Shown: one piece after another, positions 51,029 through 60,294 of the stretch
How positions within the stretch are numbered: the stretch's first letter is position 1
How the letters are laid out: each line of letters starts with the position of its first letter
Source: Methylomicrobium lacus LW14
Lineage (GTDB): Bacteria; Pseudomonadota; Gammaproteobacteria; Methylococcales; Methylomonadaceae
DNA length: 64,000 nt
Assembly: GCF_000527095.1 (NCBI RefSeq)
Contig: NZ_AZUN01000001.1
Location: 4,229,501-4,293,500, forward strand
Direction: 5' to 3'
Translations under genes and position numbers: made by a program
The notes under the pieces: generated by a model
The model's database searches: none
What the model was told of the DNA's origin: nothing
Seen by the model: the letters and a program-made list of their open reading frames with translations, nothing else

Positions 51029-54000
51029 ATGAAAATTAATGTAGTTCTGACGATTATTCTGCTGTTAAGTTTCGGCGCCGGGCCGCTTTGGGCGGAATCG
51101 AACGCTTCCGCCGTCAAACCGAAGGCGTTAGCCTCCGAGATCGGCAAAAAAGAGATCCAGGAAAAAATTGAAGCGGTCAATAAACGGCAAGGCCTGGAGG
51201 ATGCGTTAAAGACCAAGGTGCTGGCGATTTATCAGGAGGCCGAAGACAACCTTGACCATAGCGGAAAATTTGCGGAGCAAGAGGCGGGCTATAAAGCGGC
51301 ATTGAAGACCGCGCCGGTCCAGACCCGGAGGCTGCAGAAAGAGATCGAATCGTATCCGCAAAAGGCCGGCAAGCAGAAGAGCGAGGATTGGGACAGCATT
51401 CCGACCGAGGAGCTTGAACAAAGGCTGATCATTGAAAAAGGCAAGGCGGCCAATCTGGATGACCAGATCAAACAGAAAGAAACCGAACTCGTCGAGCAAA
51501 ACAGCCGGCCGCAATTGATCCGAGAGCAAATCGTCGCAGCGAAACAGGCGATCGATACCGACCAGAATCAACTGATGGCGCCGACGGCCGGTCTGGCTTC
51601 GCCGCTTGAAAGCGAGGCGCGGCAGGCCGAGTTGAAAACAGCGATTGAGCGCCGCAACGCCGAGCTGAAAATGCTCGAAGCCGAAGCGCTCAGCAATCCG
51701 GCGCGCGCCGATTTTCTGAAAGTCGAGCTGCAATGGCTCGAAATCAAAAGAACCGAGCAGGGCCCTGTCATCGAAACGATTGAGGCTGTGCTGGCCGAAC
51801 GCCGGCAAAAAGAAGCGCAAGAGATTCAGGAAGCGCTGAGCCAGGCCGAAAAGGAGCTTGCCGGCAAGCATCCCCTGATTCAGCAAATCACGCGCGAAAA
51901 TCTGCAATATACGCGCGATTTGCAGATTATCAACGGCAAGATCGAACAGTTTGCCGAGCAAAAAAATACCATCGATGCCACGGCGGCCAACATGGGCAAC
52001 GATTTTAAATCCGCCGAAAAGAAAGTCGGTCTGGCGGAATTGAGCCCGGCGTTGGGCAAGATTTTGCGCGAACAGCGGCGCAATCTGGCCAATCAGGACC
52101 GCTATCTTCTGCAATCCGAGAATCTTCAGAATGAAACCGCGATGGCCAGCCTTGAGCAATACAAGATCGATGACCAGTTGCAGCGGCTTGCGAATCTGGA
52201 TACCGAGCTGAAGGAGTTGATGCGCTCCCAGGTCGATCCCCAATGGCCGCTCGATCAGCGCATGATGATTCAGGCGGAATTGCGGGTCTTGTTGAACAGC
52301 AAGAAAGATTTGTTGAACAGGCTGTCGGCCGCTGAGGCGACTTATTTGCGCACATTGGGCGATTTTGACTTTGCGCGTCAGCAACTGGAGGAGCAAATCG
52401 TTAAATTTGCGAATTTCCTCGACGAGCGCCTGTTATGGGTGCCCAGTTCCGAACCGGTCAATCTGGTTTTTTTCGCGGGGCTGTATGAGTCGGTGCAATG
52501 GCTGCTGTCGCCGTTGAATTGGCTGGAGGCGGGTGAAGACCTGCTCAAGTCGGCGCAGGAGCGTGCGTTTCTGGCCTTGTTGGCGATAGTGGGGCTGAGT
52601 TTTTTGCTGTTGACCAGAAAGTGGGTCAGAAGGCAGTTAGCGGTGGAGCTGGAAAAGGCTGAAAAAATTTATACCGATAGCTTCAATAACGGTTTGCAGG
52701 CCCTGATCTATACGATTGTGCTGGTCTTGCCGTGGCCGGCCCTGTTTTATCTGTTCGGCTGGTTTTTGAACAGCAGTTGGCCGGCCGCCGATTTCAGCAA
52801 GGCGGTGGGCGCGGGGCTGAAGACCGCCGCCGTGCCGCTGTGTCTCGTGCAGTTCTTTTACCGTCTGTTTGCGGCGGACGGGATTGCGGTCAAGCATTTC
52901 CAGTGGCAAAAAGCCAATGCGCAATTGATGCGCAGGCATTTTGCCTGGATCCGTTTCATTGCGGTGCCCGGCATCTTCATCATCTATAGCGCCGGCGCGT
53001 CGAAAAGTTCGATCTATGGCGATAGCCTCGGCCGTCTGGCGTTGATCGCGGTCATGATCGCGATGACGGTGTTTTTCAGCCGGGTTCTGAAGCCGGGCGA
53101 AGGGCTGCTGAAGAGCCATATATTGACCTATCCGAATGGCTGGGTATCGCGCCTGCGTTATCTCTGGTATCCGGCGGTTTCTCTGTCGCCCTTGATTGTG
53201 GTGGGTTTTGCGGTGGCGGGCTATTATTTGAGCGCGATCGAATTGCAGCAGAAACTGGTCGTGACGCTGCGGCTCGTTTTCGCTTTGGTCATCGTGCATG
53301 AAATGGTGCTGCGCTGGCTGACACTGGCCAATCGCCAGCTCGCGATCAAAAATGCACGGCAAAAGCGCAAGGCGGCGCTGCAGAGCGAAAAAACCGCGGC
53401 CGGCGGCGAAGAACCGATATTGCCGGTCGATGAACAGTTGATCGACATTCCGAAAATCAATGCGCAGACGATCAAATTGATGAGCGTGCTGATCGCATTT
53501 ACCGCGCTGACCGGTGCCGGGATCATTTGGCGGAATATTCTGCCGGCGTTTTCTTTCCTGGAACGCATCGTCCTGTGGCAGCACTTGGGCAAGGTGGACG
53601 GGCAGGAGGCCTATTTGCCGGTCACGTTGGCCAACTTGCTGCTGGCCGGTTTGTACGTTTTCATCGCGGTAGTGGCGGTCAGAAATTTTTCCGGCGTGAT
53701 GGAGCTCTTGGTGTTCCGGCGCTTGTCGGTCGAGGCGGGCGTGCGTTATGCGGTCAATCAGCTCGCGAGCTATGCGCTGATCGCGGCCGGTTTTGCGGTC
53801 GTGGCCAATGAACTGGGCGGCAGTTGGTCGCAGGTGCAGTGGCTGGTCGCGGCGCTCAGCGTCGGTTTGGGTTTCGGCTTGCAGGAGATTTTCGCGAACC
53901 TGGTGTCGGGCATCATCTTGCTGTTCGAGCGTCCGGTGCGGGTCGGCGATACGGTCACGATCGGCGATGTGACCGGCAAGGTCAGCCGCATTCAGATGCG

Positions 54001-54436
54001 CGCGACTACGTTGATCGACTGGGATCAAAAAGAACTGATCGTGCCGAATAAAACCTTTATCACCAACCAGTTGACTAACTGGTCGCTGACCGACGCGATC
54101 ACCCGGGTCGTGATTCCGGTCGGCATCGCTTACGGCTCGAATGTCGAGGAAGTGCACCAGTTGATGCTCGACACGGTCAAGTCAACGCCGCTGGTGCTGG
54201 CCGAGCCGGAGCCGAGCGTGTTGTTTGTCGGCTTCGGCGAGAGTTCACTTAATTTTTCGATACGAATTTTTGTCAGTGAGATGTCGCATCGCACGCAGGC
54301 GACGCATAATATCCATCTCCGGCTCGAAAAGCTGTTTCGCGAACATCATATCCATATCCCGTCCCCGCAGCGGGAGATTCATATCAGTACTGTGAACGGG
54401 GATGTGGGTGGCCTGATACAGAAAAAGCCGTCTTAG
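51029..54436 (+). CDS. Large mechanosensitive channel, MscK/KefA-like
   Basis: 1135 residues from ATG 51029 (TTG 51017 is an alternative). Signal peptide; a 400-residue periplasmic coiled-coil domain (about 35-450); about eleven membrane helices (500-950); and the C-terminal MscS core with pore helix ALSVGLGFGLQEIFANLVSG, FERPVRVGDTVTIGDVTGKV and LIVPNKTFITNQLTNWSL. This is the MscK/MscM architecture. It opens on membrane tension to release solutes in osmotic downshock. K+ involvement would tie in with kdp but is not shown. Confidence 0.92.
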   Translation: MKINVVLTIILLLSFGAGPLWAESNASAVKPKALASEIGKKEIQEKIEAVNKRQGLEDALKTKVLAIYQEAEDNLDHSGKFAEQEAGYKAALKTAPVQTRRLQKEIESYPQKAGKQKSEDWDSIPTEELEQRLIIEKGKAANLDDQIKQKETELVEQNSRPQLIREQIVAAKQAIDTDQNQLMAPTAGLASPLESEARQAELKTAIERRNAELKMLEAEALSNPARADFLKVELQWLEIKRTEQGPVIETIEAVLAERRQKEAQEIQEALSQAEKELAGKHPLIQQITRENLQYTRDLQIINGKIEQFAEQKNTIDATAANMGNDFKSAEKKVGLAELSPALGKILREQRRNLANQDRYLLQSENLQNETAMASLEQYKIDDQLQRLANLDTELKELMRSQVDPQWPLDQRMMIQAELRVLLNSKKDLLNRLSAAEATYLRTLGDFDFARQQLEEQIVKFANFLDERLLWVPSSEPVNLVFFAGLYESVQWLLSPLNWLEAGEDLLKSAQERAFLALLAIVGLSFLLLTRKWVRRQLAVELEKAEKIYTDSFNNGLQALIYTIVLVLPWPALFYLFGWFLNSSWPAADFSKAVGAGLKTAAVPLCLVQFFYRLFAADGIAVKHFQWQKANAQLMRRHFAWIRFIAVPGIFIIYSAGASKSSIYGDSLGRLALIAVMIAMTVFFSRVLKPGEGLLKSHILTYPNGWVSRLRYLWYPAVSLSPLIVVGFAVAGYYLSAIELQQKLVVTLRLVFALVIVHEMVLRWLTLANRQLAIKNARQKRKAALQSEKTAAGGEEPILPVDEQLIDIPKINAQTIKLMSVLIAFTALTGAGIIWRNILPAFSFLERIVLWQHLGKVDGQEAYLPVTLANLLLAGLYVFIAVVAVRNFSGVMELLVFRRLSVEAGVRYAVNQLASYALIAAGFAVVANELGGSWSQVQWLVAALSVGLGFGLQEIFANLVSGIILLFERPVRVGDTVTIGDVTGKVSRIQMRATTLIDWDQKELIVPNKTFITNQLTNWSLTDAITRVVIPVGIAYGSNVEEVHQLMLDTVKSTPLVLAEPEPSVLFVGFGESSLNFSIRIFVSEMSHRTQATHNIHLRLEKLFREHHIHIPSPQREIHISTVNGDVGGLIQKKPS

Positions 54437-54459
54437 CGCTTCAACCTAGAAAAATCAGT

Positions 54460-54592
54460 TGATCCACAAAACACACCAAAATCACGAAAAAACTCAGAAA
54501 GTTATCGCTTAGAAAAGCGGCACCCTGCTGGTGATCAAATCATGCGATCTACCGCCTTGATTTATTTCGTGTCTTTCGTGCTTTTCGTGGAC
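54460..54592. repeat. Second copy of dispersed inverted-repeat element
   Basis: Right arm 54566-54592 matches 15069-15095 with three mismatches over 27 bases (TTCGTG(T/C)CTTTCGTG core). The left part, 54461-54490, holds a degenerate inverted counterpart (GATCCACAAAACACACC). It lies between convergent genes. Confidence 0.5.
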
Positions 54593-54634
54593 TAACTGCG
54601 GTTTTAAGGTTCAAGGCTGCGGCGAGAGAGGGGC

Positions 54635-55120
54635 TTATGCCGTGGCCAGCGCCCGGTATTGGCTGCGGAAGTACAGCAGCGGTTCGCCGCTGCGGCAGAC
54701 CGCGTCTTCGATTTCGCCGATGATGATCCAGTGCGTGCCCGCACGCACTTTTTCGACGACCCGGCAATCAAGCGACAAGAGGCTGCCGTTCAGCAGCGGT
54801 ACGCCTGCAATGCCGGGCGTCCAGGCCGTGTTTTCGAAGCGCTGCTCTTGGCTCAAGCCGCCGGCAAAGTGATTCGAAACGTCCTGTTGCTGGTCGCTCA
54901 GCACATTCACCGAAAAACGTCCGCTTTCCTTGATGCCTTCGCCGGTGTCGGCGGCTTCGTTGACGCACACCAAAATCTGCGGCGGCGTCATCGAGACGCT
55001 CGCAAAAGCCGTCACAGTCATGCCTTGAATGCCGAACTTCTCGGAGTGGGTCGCGACCACGGCGACGCCGCTCGCCCACTGTTGCATCGCTTGTTTGAAT
55101 TCATCGCCGGTGACAGCCAT
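54635..55120 (-). CDS. Flavin reductase-like FMN-binding protein
   Basis: 161 residues from ATG 55120 (GGAG seven bases upstream). SGVAVVATHSEKFGIQGMTV, TAFASVSMTPPQILVCVNEA, SGRFSVNVLSDQQQDVSNHF and GTHWIIIGEIEDA are hallmarks of the flavin reductase (HpaC/RutF-type) family, which supplies reduced flavin to oxygenases. No oxygenase partner is adjacent. Convergent with the MscK-like gene and divergent from nqrA. Confidence 0.88.
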   Translation of the reverse strand: MAVTGDEFKQAMQQWASGVAVVATHSEKFGIQGMTVTAFASVSMTPPQILVCVNEAADTGEGIKESGRFSVNVLSDQQQDVSNHFAGGLSQEQRFENTAWTPGIAGVPLLNGSLLSLDCRVVEKVRAGTHWIIIGEIEDAVCRSGEPLLYFRSQYRALATA

Positions 55121-55375
55121 CAGTTTCTCCATGTTGATTTGATAAGGCGCTGCCTCTTCCTGCCGCTGAAGAAACAACATTAGCTTGCCGTATATGGTAC
55201 AACAGCGGAACAGGCTTGTTAACTGAATACGTTTCGAGCGCTACCTTGGTGCGGACATTTGAATGGCCGCCGCCGGCTTGTTGTTTTTAAAACGCCTGCC
55301 TTATGAATCAATGCGTTAACCGGTATTTTGGCAAATAAACCCACGAAATCAAGGATTTCTTGATGTTTTTGCGGG

Positions 55376-55404
55376 TTGAGAAAGGCGGGGTTTTATGATG
55401 TAAT
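55376..55404 (+). promoter_or_regulatory. Predicted sigma-70 promoter of the nqr operon
   Basis: TTGAGA (55376-55381), 17-base spacer, TGTAAT (55399-55404); both hexamers match consensus at five of six positions. It is 95 bases upstream of nqrA in the 55121-55498 gap, in which I see no other element. Confidence 0.7.
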
Positions 55405-55498
55405 AGGATGATTTTTACCAAAGTGTCTCTTGTATTTGATTGAGGTCGGAATGAGGGGACGATTTCGCGGCTGCTTGCTTGGAGAGTAGGTTTCAACT

Positions 55499-56854
55499 AT
55501 GCAATTTACAATAAAGAAAGGTTTGGATCTGCCGATTACCGGCGGCCCCAAACAGGTGATTGAGAAGGGCAACGCGGTCAAAACCGTTGCGATTCTGGGA
55601 ACGGATTATGTCGGTATGAAGCCGACCATGCTGGTCAGTGAAGGGGATGCCGTCAAACTGGGCCAAATCCTGTTCAGCGACAAGAAAAATCCGGGCGTCA
55701 ACTTTACCGCGCCGGGCGCGGGCAAGATCAAGGCGGTCAACCGCGGCGCGAAGCGTGCGCTGCAGTCTGTCGTGATCGAACTGGCCGGCGACGAGCAAGT
55801 CTCGTTTACCCAATATAAGGAAGCCGACCTGGCCGGCCTGACCGAAGAACAGGTTAAAGATAATCTGTTGCAGTCCGGTTTGTGGACCACGCTGCGCACC
55901 CGGCCTTACGGCAAGATCCCGGCTGTCGACACGAAGCCGCGCTCGATCTTCGTCACCGCGATCGACACGAATCCTTTGGCGGCCGACCCTGCCGTGATCA
56001 TCAAGGCGCGCGCGAATGATTTTGCGAACGGCCTGGCGGTGATTGCAAGGTTGACCGATGGCAAGGTCTATGTCTGCAAAAAGGCCGGCGCGGACGTCGC
56101 GGTCGGCAATACGGCTTCGGTTCAGGTCGCCGAGTTTTCCGGCCCGCATCCTGCCGGCCTCCCGAGCACCCATATTCATTTGATCGATCCGGTCAATGCG
56201 AACAAGACCGCCTGGCATCTGGATTACCAGGCCGTAATCGCGATCGGCGCGCTGTTTACGACCGGCAAGTTGAATGTCGAAAGGGTCGTTGCGCTGGCCG
56301 GTCCTACGGTCAAGAATCCGCGCCTGATCAAAACCCGCGTCGGCGCGAGCACCGATGACCTGGTCAAGGGCGAACTCGAAGCCGTCGAAAACCGGGTCGT
56401 TTCCGGTTCGGTGCTGTTTGGTCATCAGGCCTCCGATTGGGCTGCCTATCTGGGTTGCTACCACAATCAAGTTTCCGCGTTGCAGGAAGGCCGCGCCCGC
56501 GAACTGTTCGGCTGGATCGTGCCCGGCAAGGACAAATATTCGGCGCTGGATGTATATATCACCAGCCGCCAGGACCGCAAATCGGGCCGTCTGTTTCCGT
56601 TCACGACCAATAGAAACGGCAGCGACCGCGCGATCGTGCCGGTCGGCGTTTACGAGACCGTGATGCCGTTGGACATTCTGGCGACCCCGTTGCTGAAATC
56701 CCTGCTCGTCGGCGATAGCGATAACGCCCAGTTGCTCGGCTGCCTGGAACTCGATGAAGAAGACCTGGCGCTGATGACCTTTGTCGATCCCGGCAAGCAT
56801 GATTTCGGTCCGGTACTCAGAGCGAATTTAACTAAAATTGAGAAGGAAGGATAA
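55499..56854 (+). CDS. nqrA: Na+-translocating NADH:quinone reductase subunit A
   Basis: 451 residues. Begins MQFTIKKGLDLPITGGPKQV, the typical NqrA N-terminus, with AAVLGTDYVGMKP-like block (VAILGTDYVGMKPTMLVSEG), VNRGAKRALQSVVIE, and IDTNPLAADP. The cytoplasmic quinone-site subunit of the sodium pump. First gene of nqrABCDEF; its stop overlaps nqrB by one base (TAATG). Downstream of a good sigma-70 promoter. Confidence 0.96.
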   Translation: MQFTIKKGLDLPITGGPKQVIEKGNAVKTVAILGTDYVGMKPTMLVSEGDAVKLGQILFSDKKNPGVNFTAPGAGKIKAVNRGAKRALQSVVIELAGDEQVSFTQYKEADLAGLTEEQVKDNLLQSGLWTTLRTRPYGKIPAVDTKPRSIFVTAIDTNPLAADPAVIIKARANDFANGLAVIARLTDGKVYVCKKAGADVAVGNTASVQVAEFSGPHPAGLPSTHIHLIDPVNANKTAWHLDYQAVIAIGALFTTGKLNVERVVALAGPTVKNPRLIKTRVGASTDDLVKGELEAVENRVVSGSVLFGHQASDWAAYLGCYHNQVSALQEGRARELFGWIVPGKDKYSALDVYITSRQDRKSGRLFPFTTNRNGSDRAIVPVGVYETVMPLDILATPLLKSLLVGDSDNAQLLGCLELDEEDLALMTFVDPGKHDFGPVLRANLTKIEKEG

Positions 56855-58056
56855 TGTCGGCGAGAGAATTTTTAGACAAGTTAGAGCCACATTTTACCAA
56901 AGGCGGCAAGTTCGAAAAGTATTACGGCCTCTATGAGATGGTCGATACTTTCATCTACACGCCACCCACGGTAACGCGCGGCACCACCCACGTTCGCGAC
57001 GGCAACGACTTGAAACGCACGATGACCTTCGTGGTTATCGCGACCGCTTTCTGTATCCTGATGGCGTTATACAACACCGGTTATCAGGCGAACCTCGCGA
57101 TCAATGCGCTGGGCAAGGAAGGCACCGACGGCTGGCGCGGCGTGATCATGTCGGTGTTCGGCTATAACACGATGAATCCGCTGTCCAATCTGCTGCACGG
57201 CGCGCTGTATTTCTTCCCGATCTATATCGTGACCCTGGCGGTCGGCGGTGTATGGGAAGTCTTGTTCGCGACCGTACGCGGCCACGAAGTCAACGAAGGC
57301 TTCCTGGTTTCCTCGATGCTCTATACCCTGATCATGCCGCCCGACATGCCGCTGTGGCAAGTCGCGCTCGGCATTTCATTCGGCATCGTGATCGGCAAGG
57401 AAGTGTTCGGCGGTACCGGTAAAAACTTCTTGAACCCGGCATTGACCGGCCGTGCCTTCCTGTATTTCGCGTATCCGGCTTCGATCTCCGGCGACTCGGT
57501 CTGGGTTGCTGTCGACGGTTATACCGCGGCGACGCCTCTGGGTCTGGCTGCGAACGGCGGCATGGATGCGGTCTATAAAGCCAATTACACCTGGATGCAA
57601 ACTTTCTTCGGCTTCGAGCCGGGCTGCCTCGGCGAGACCTCGACGCTGGCGATCCTGATCGGCGCGGCCTTCCTGCTGTATACCCGCGTCGCGTCGTACC
57701 GCATCATGGCCGGTGTGTTCCTGGGCATGGTGACGACTGCATCGTTGCTCAACTTCATCGGCAGCGACACCAATCCGATGTTCGCGATGCCTTGGTACTG
57801 GCATTTGACCGTCGGCGGCTTCGCTTTCGGCATGGTTTATATGGCGACCGATCCGGTTTCCGCGGCGATGACCAACACCGGACGCTGGATTTTCGGCGCC
57901 CTGGTCGGCTTCATGACCGTATTGATACGCGTAGTCAATCCGGCCTTCCCGGAAGGCATTATGCTGGCGATTCTGTTCTCGAACATGTTTGCGCCGACGA
58001 TCGACTATTTCGTAATTCAGGCCAATATCAGAAGAAGGATCAAACGCCATGCCTAA
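56854..58056 (+). CDS. nqrB: Na+-translocating NADH:quinone reductase subunit B
   Basis: 400 residues, about ten membrane helices. Family blocks: FTKGGKFEKYYGLYEMVDTF, RDGNDLKRTMTFVVIA, and GTGKNFLNPALTGRAFLYFA. Carries the covalent FMN near VDGYTAATPLGLAANGG; the flavinylation motif reads TAAT where SGAT is usual, with the attachment Thr kept. Part of the sodium pump's electron path (FMN, riboflavin). Modified by an ApbE such as 42576-43475. Confidence 0.96.
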   Translation: MSAREFLDKLEPHFTKGGKFEKYYGLYEMVDTFIYTPPTVTRGTTHVRDGNDLKRTMTFVVIATAFCILMALYNTGYQANLAINALGKEGTDGWRGVIMSVFGYNTMNPLSNLLHGALYFFPIYIVTLAVGGVWEVLFATVRGHEVNEGFLVSSMLYTLIMPPDMPLWQVALGISFGIVIGKEVFGGTGKNFLNPALTGRAFLYFAYPASISGDSVWVAVDGYTAATPLGLAANGGMDAVYKANYTWMQTFFGFEPGCLGETSTLAILIGAAFLLYTRVASYRIMAGVFLGMVTTASLLNFIGSDTNPMFAMPWYWHLTVGGFAFGMVYMATDPVSAAMTNTGRWIFGALVGFMTVLIRVVNPAFPEGIMLAILFSNMFAPTIDYFVIQANIRRRIKRHA

Positions 58057-58984
58057 CCAACAAAAGCCATGCAAACATCTGGAAAAGGTTTGCAACAAGC
58101 TGAATGAGTACGAGCAGTACCGTAAGTTTATTATCTATAAAGACAAAGTTTTGGCGATGGGCAACGATAGTCTCGAAAAGACTATCGCGATCGCGCTGTC
58201 GTTGTGCTTTATCTGCGCGATCTTGGTGTCGTTCTCGGCCGTCGCGTTGAAACCGTTGCAGATCTATAACAAAGATCTGGACATGAAGAAAAACATCCTC
58301 GACGTCGCCGGCTTGCTGGAAGAGGGGATGGATATCGACAAGGCGTTCGCGGACAAGATCGAGGCGAAAGTCGTCGATCTGGAAACCGGCGATTATGTCG
58401 AAAACATCGACGCGAATGCTTATGATCAACGCAAGGCCGCTAAAGACCCTGCGCAAAGCGTCGCGATCCCGAAGGATAAAGATATTGCACATATCCGCGT
58501 AAAGGCGAAGCTGGCCAAAGTCTTCCTGGTCAAGGAAGGCGGCGCGCTGAAATCGGTCATTTTGCCGGTCAGCGGCTACGGTCTGTGGTCGACCCTGTAC
58601 GGTTTCTTGTCGCTCGATGCGGACGGTCAAACGGTGCAAAGCATCAACTTTTATGACCAATCGGAAACTCCGGGCCTCGGCGGTGAAGTCGTGAACCCGA
58701 ACTGGCGCGCATTGTGGAAAGGCAAAAAAGTCTATGCAGTGACCGATCAACCGGCGATGGAAAAAGGCCTGATCGCCGAAGCCGATGTGGGCGAGCCTGC
58801 GCTGAGCCTGATCAAAGGCACCGTCGATACCAGCAAGCCGGGTTCCGAATACCAGGTTGATGGTCTGGCGGGCGCGACGCTGACCAGCACCGGCGTGACC
58901 AATCTGATCAGATACTGGATGAGCGCCGAAGGCTTTTCGAAGTATCTGAGCAAAGTTAGAGCGAATCAAGGGGCTAAATCATGA
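58049..58984 (+). CDS. nqrC: Na+-translocating NADH:quinone reductase subunit C, N-terminally extended
   Basis: 311 residues. ATG 58049 is supported by GAAGGA upstream and overlaps nqrB by 8 bases. The usual NqrC start corresponds to MGNDSLEKTIAIALSLCFIC at residue 37, so about 36 extra residues with two cysteines (CKHLEKVC) precede the helix. FMN attaches at the Thr of LAGATLTSTGV near the C-terminus. Periplasmic electron carrier of the pump. The following nqrD ATG overlaps its stop. Confidence 0.94.
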   Translation: MPNQQKPCKHLEKVCNKLNEYEQYRKFIIYKDKVLAMGNDSLEKTIAIALSLCFICAILVSFSAVALKPLQIYNKDLDMKKNILDVAGLLEEGMDIDKAFADKIEAKVVDLETGDYVENIDANAYDQRKAAKDPAQSVAIPKDKDIAHIRVKAKLAKVFLVKEGGALKSVILPVSGYGLWSTLYGFLSLDADGQTVQSINFYDQSETPGLGGEVVNPNWRALWKGKKVYAVTDQPAMEKGLIAEADVGEPALSLIKGTVDTSKPGSEYQVDGLAGATLTSTGVTNLIRYWMSAEGFSKYLSKVRANQGAKS

Positions 58985-59676
58985 GTGCAATATTAGATAA
59001 AGCAGGACTAAATGACGAAACCAAAAAGGTTTTGATCTCGCCGCTGGTCGAAAATAACCCGATCACCTTGCAGGTGCTCGGGATTTGTTCGGCGCTGGCG
59101 GTCACCTCGAAAATGTCGACCTCGCTGATCATGGCGCTGGCGTTGACCCTGGTTACCGCGTTCTCGAGCGCGGCGATCAGTGCGATCCGCAACCATATCC
59201 CGAGCAGCATCCGGATCATCGTGCAGATGACGATCATTGCTTCGCTCGTTATCGTGGTCGACCAGTTGTTGAAAGCGTTTGCGTTTGATGTCAGCAAACA
59301 GCTGTCGGTTTTCGTCGGTCTGATCATCACGAACTGTATCGTGATGGGTCGCGCCGAAGGCTATGCGATGAAGAATCCGCCGCTCGAAAGCTTCTGGGAC
59401 GGTATCGGTAACGGTTTGGGCTACAGCTTGATCCTGGTCACCGTCGCGTTCTTCCGCGAAATTCTGGGTTCCGGCAAACTGCTCGGCATCGAAATCCTGA
59501 AGCTGACCAAAGACGGCGGCTGGTACGATCCGAACGGTCTGATGTTGTTGCCGCCTAGCGCGTTTTTCATCATCGGCCTAATCATCTGGGGCGTGCGTCA
59601 ATATAAGCCGAACCAGCGCGAAACGGTTGATTATAAAATCATGTCGATTGCTCACGGTGAGGGAGGGCACCACTAA
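58981..59676 (+). CDS. nqrD: Na+-translocating NADH:quinone reductase subunit D
   Basis: 231 residues, six membrane helices. NNPITLQVLGICSALAVTSK, RIIVQMTIIASLVIVVDQLL, LIITNCIVMGRAEGYAMKNP and the cysteine of LGICSA/TNCI that, with NqrE, holds an inter-subunit iron centre. Overlaps nqrC by 4 bases (ATGA) and nqrE by one. Confidence 0.96.
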   Translation: MSAILDKAGLNDETKKVLISPLVENNPITLQVLGICSALAVTSKMSTSLIMALALTLVTAFSSAAISAIRNHIPSSIRIIVQMTIIASLVIVVDQLLKAFAFDVSKQLSVFVGLIITNCIVMGRAEGYAMKNPPLESFWDGIGNGLGYSLILVTVAFFREILGSGKLLGIEILKLTKDGGWYDPNGLMLLPPSAFFIIGLIIWGVRQYKPNQRETVDYKIMSIAHGEGGHH

Positions 59677-60284
59677 TGGAAGCGTATATCAGTTTATTCA
59701 TCAAATCGGTTTTCATTGAAAACCTGGCGCTGTCCTTCTTCTTGGGGATGTGCACCTTTATCGCGGTGTCGAAGAAAATTTCGACCGCGATAGGTCTCGG
59801 CATCGCGGTGATGATCGTGCAAGCGATCACCGTGCCGGCCAACAACCTGGTTTATCATGCATTATTGAAGGAAAATGCCCTGGCGGCGATCGGCATCGAA
59901 GGCGTCGATTTGAGCTTTTTGGCGTTGCTCAGCTGTATCGGCATGATTGCCGCGTTGGTACAGATTCTCGAAATGATTCTGGATAAGTTTTTCCCTGCGC
60001 TTTACCATGCATTAGGCGTGTTTTTGCCGTTGATTACGGTAAACTGCGCGATCCTGGGCGGCAGTTTGTTCATGATCGAACGCGACTATAACTTCGGCGA
60101 AAGCGTGACCTACGGGGTCGGCAGCGGCCTGGGTTGGGCGCTCGCGATTACGGTCATGGCCGGCGTGCGCGAAAAACTCAAATACAGTGATATTCCGGTC
60201 GGCCTGCAAGGCCTCGGCATCACTTTTATTACTGCGGGTCTGATGTCTCTCGGCTTCATGGCTTTCTCCGGAATCCAACTGTAA
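59676..60284 (+). CDS. nqrE: Na+-translocating NADH:quinone reductase subunit E
   Basis: 202 residues, six membrane helices. FFLGMCTFIAVSKKISTAIG and PLITVNCAILGGSLFMIERD hold the conserved cysteines that pair with NqrD's for the intramembrane Fe site. Part of the sodium channel pathway. Start overlaps the nqrD stop (TAATG). Confidence 0.96.
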   Translation: MEAYISLFIKSVFIENLALSFFLGMCTFIAVSKKISTAIGLGIAVMIVQAITVPANNLVYHALLKENALAAIGIEGVDLSFLALLSCIGMIAALVQILEMILDKFFPALYHALGVFLPLITVNCAILGGSLFMIERDYNFGESVTYGVGSGLGWALAITVMAGVREKLKYSDIPVGLQGLGITFITAGLMSLGFMAFSGIQL

Positions 60285-60294
60285 GGGTAATCTA

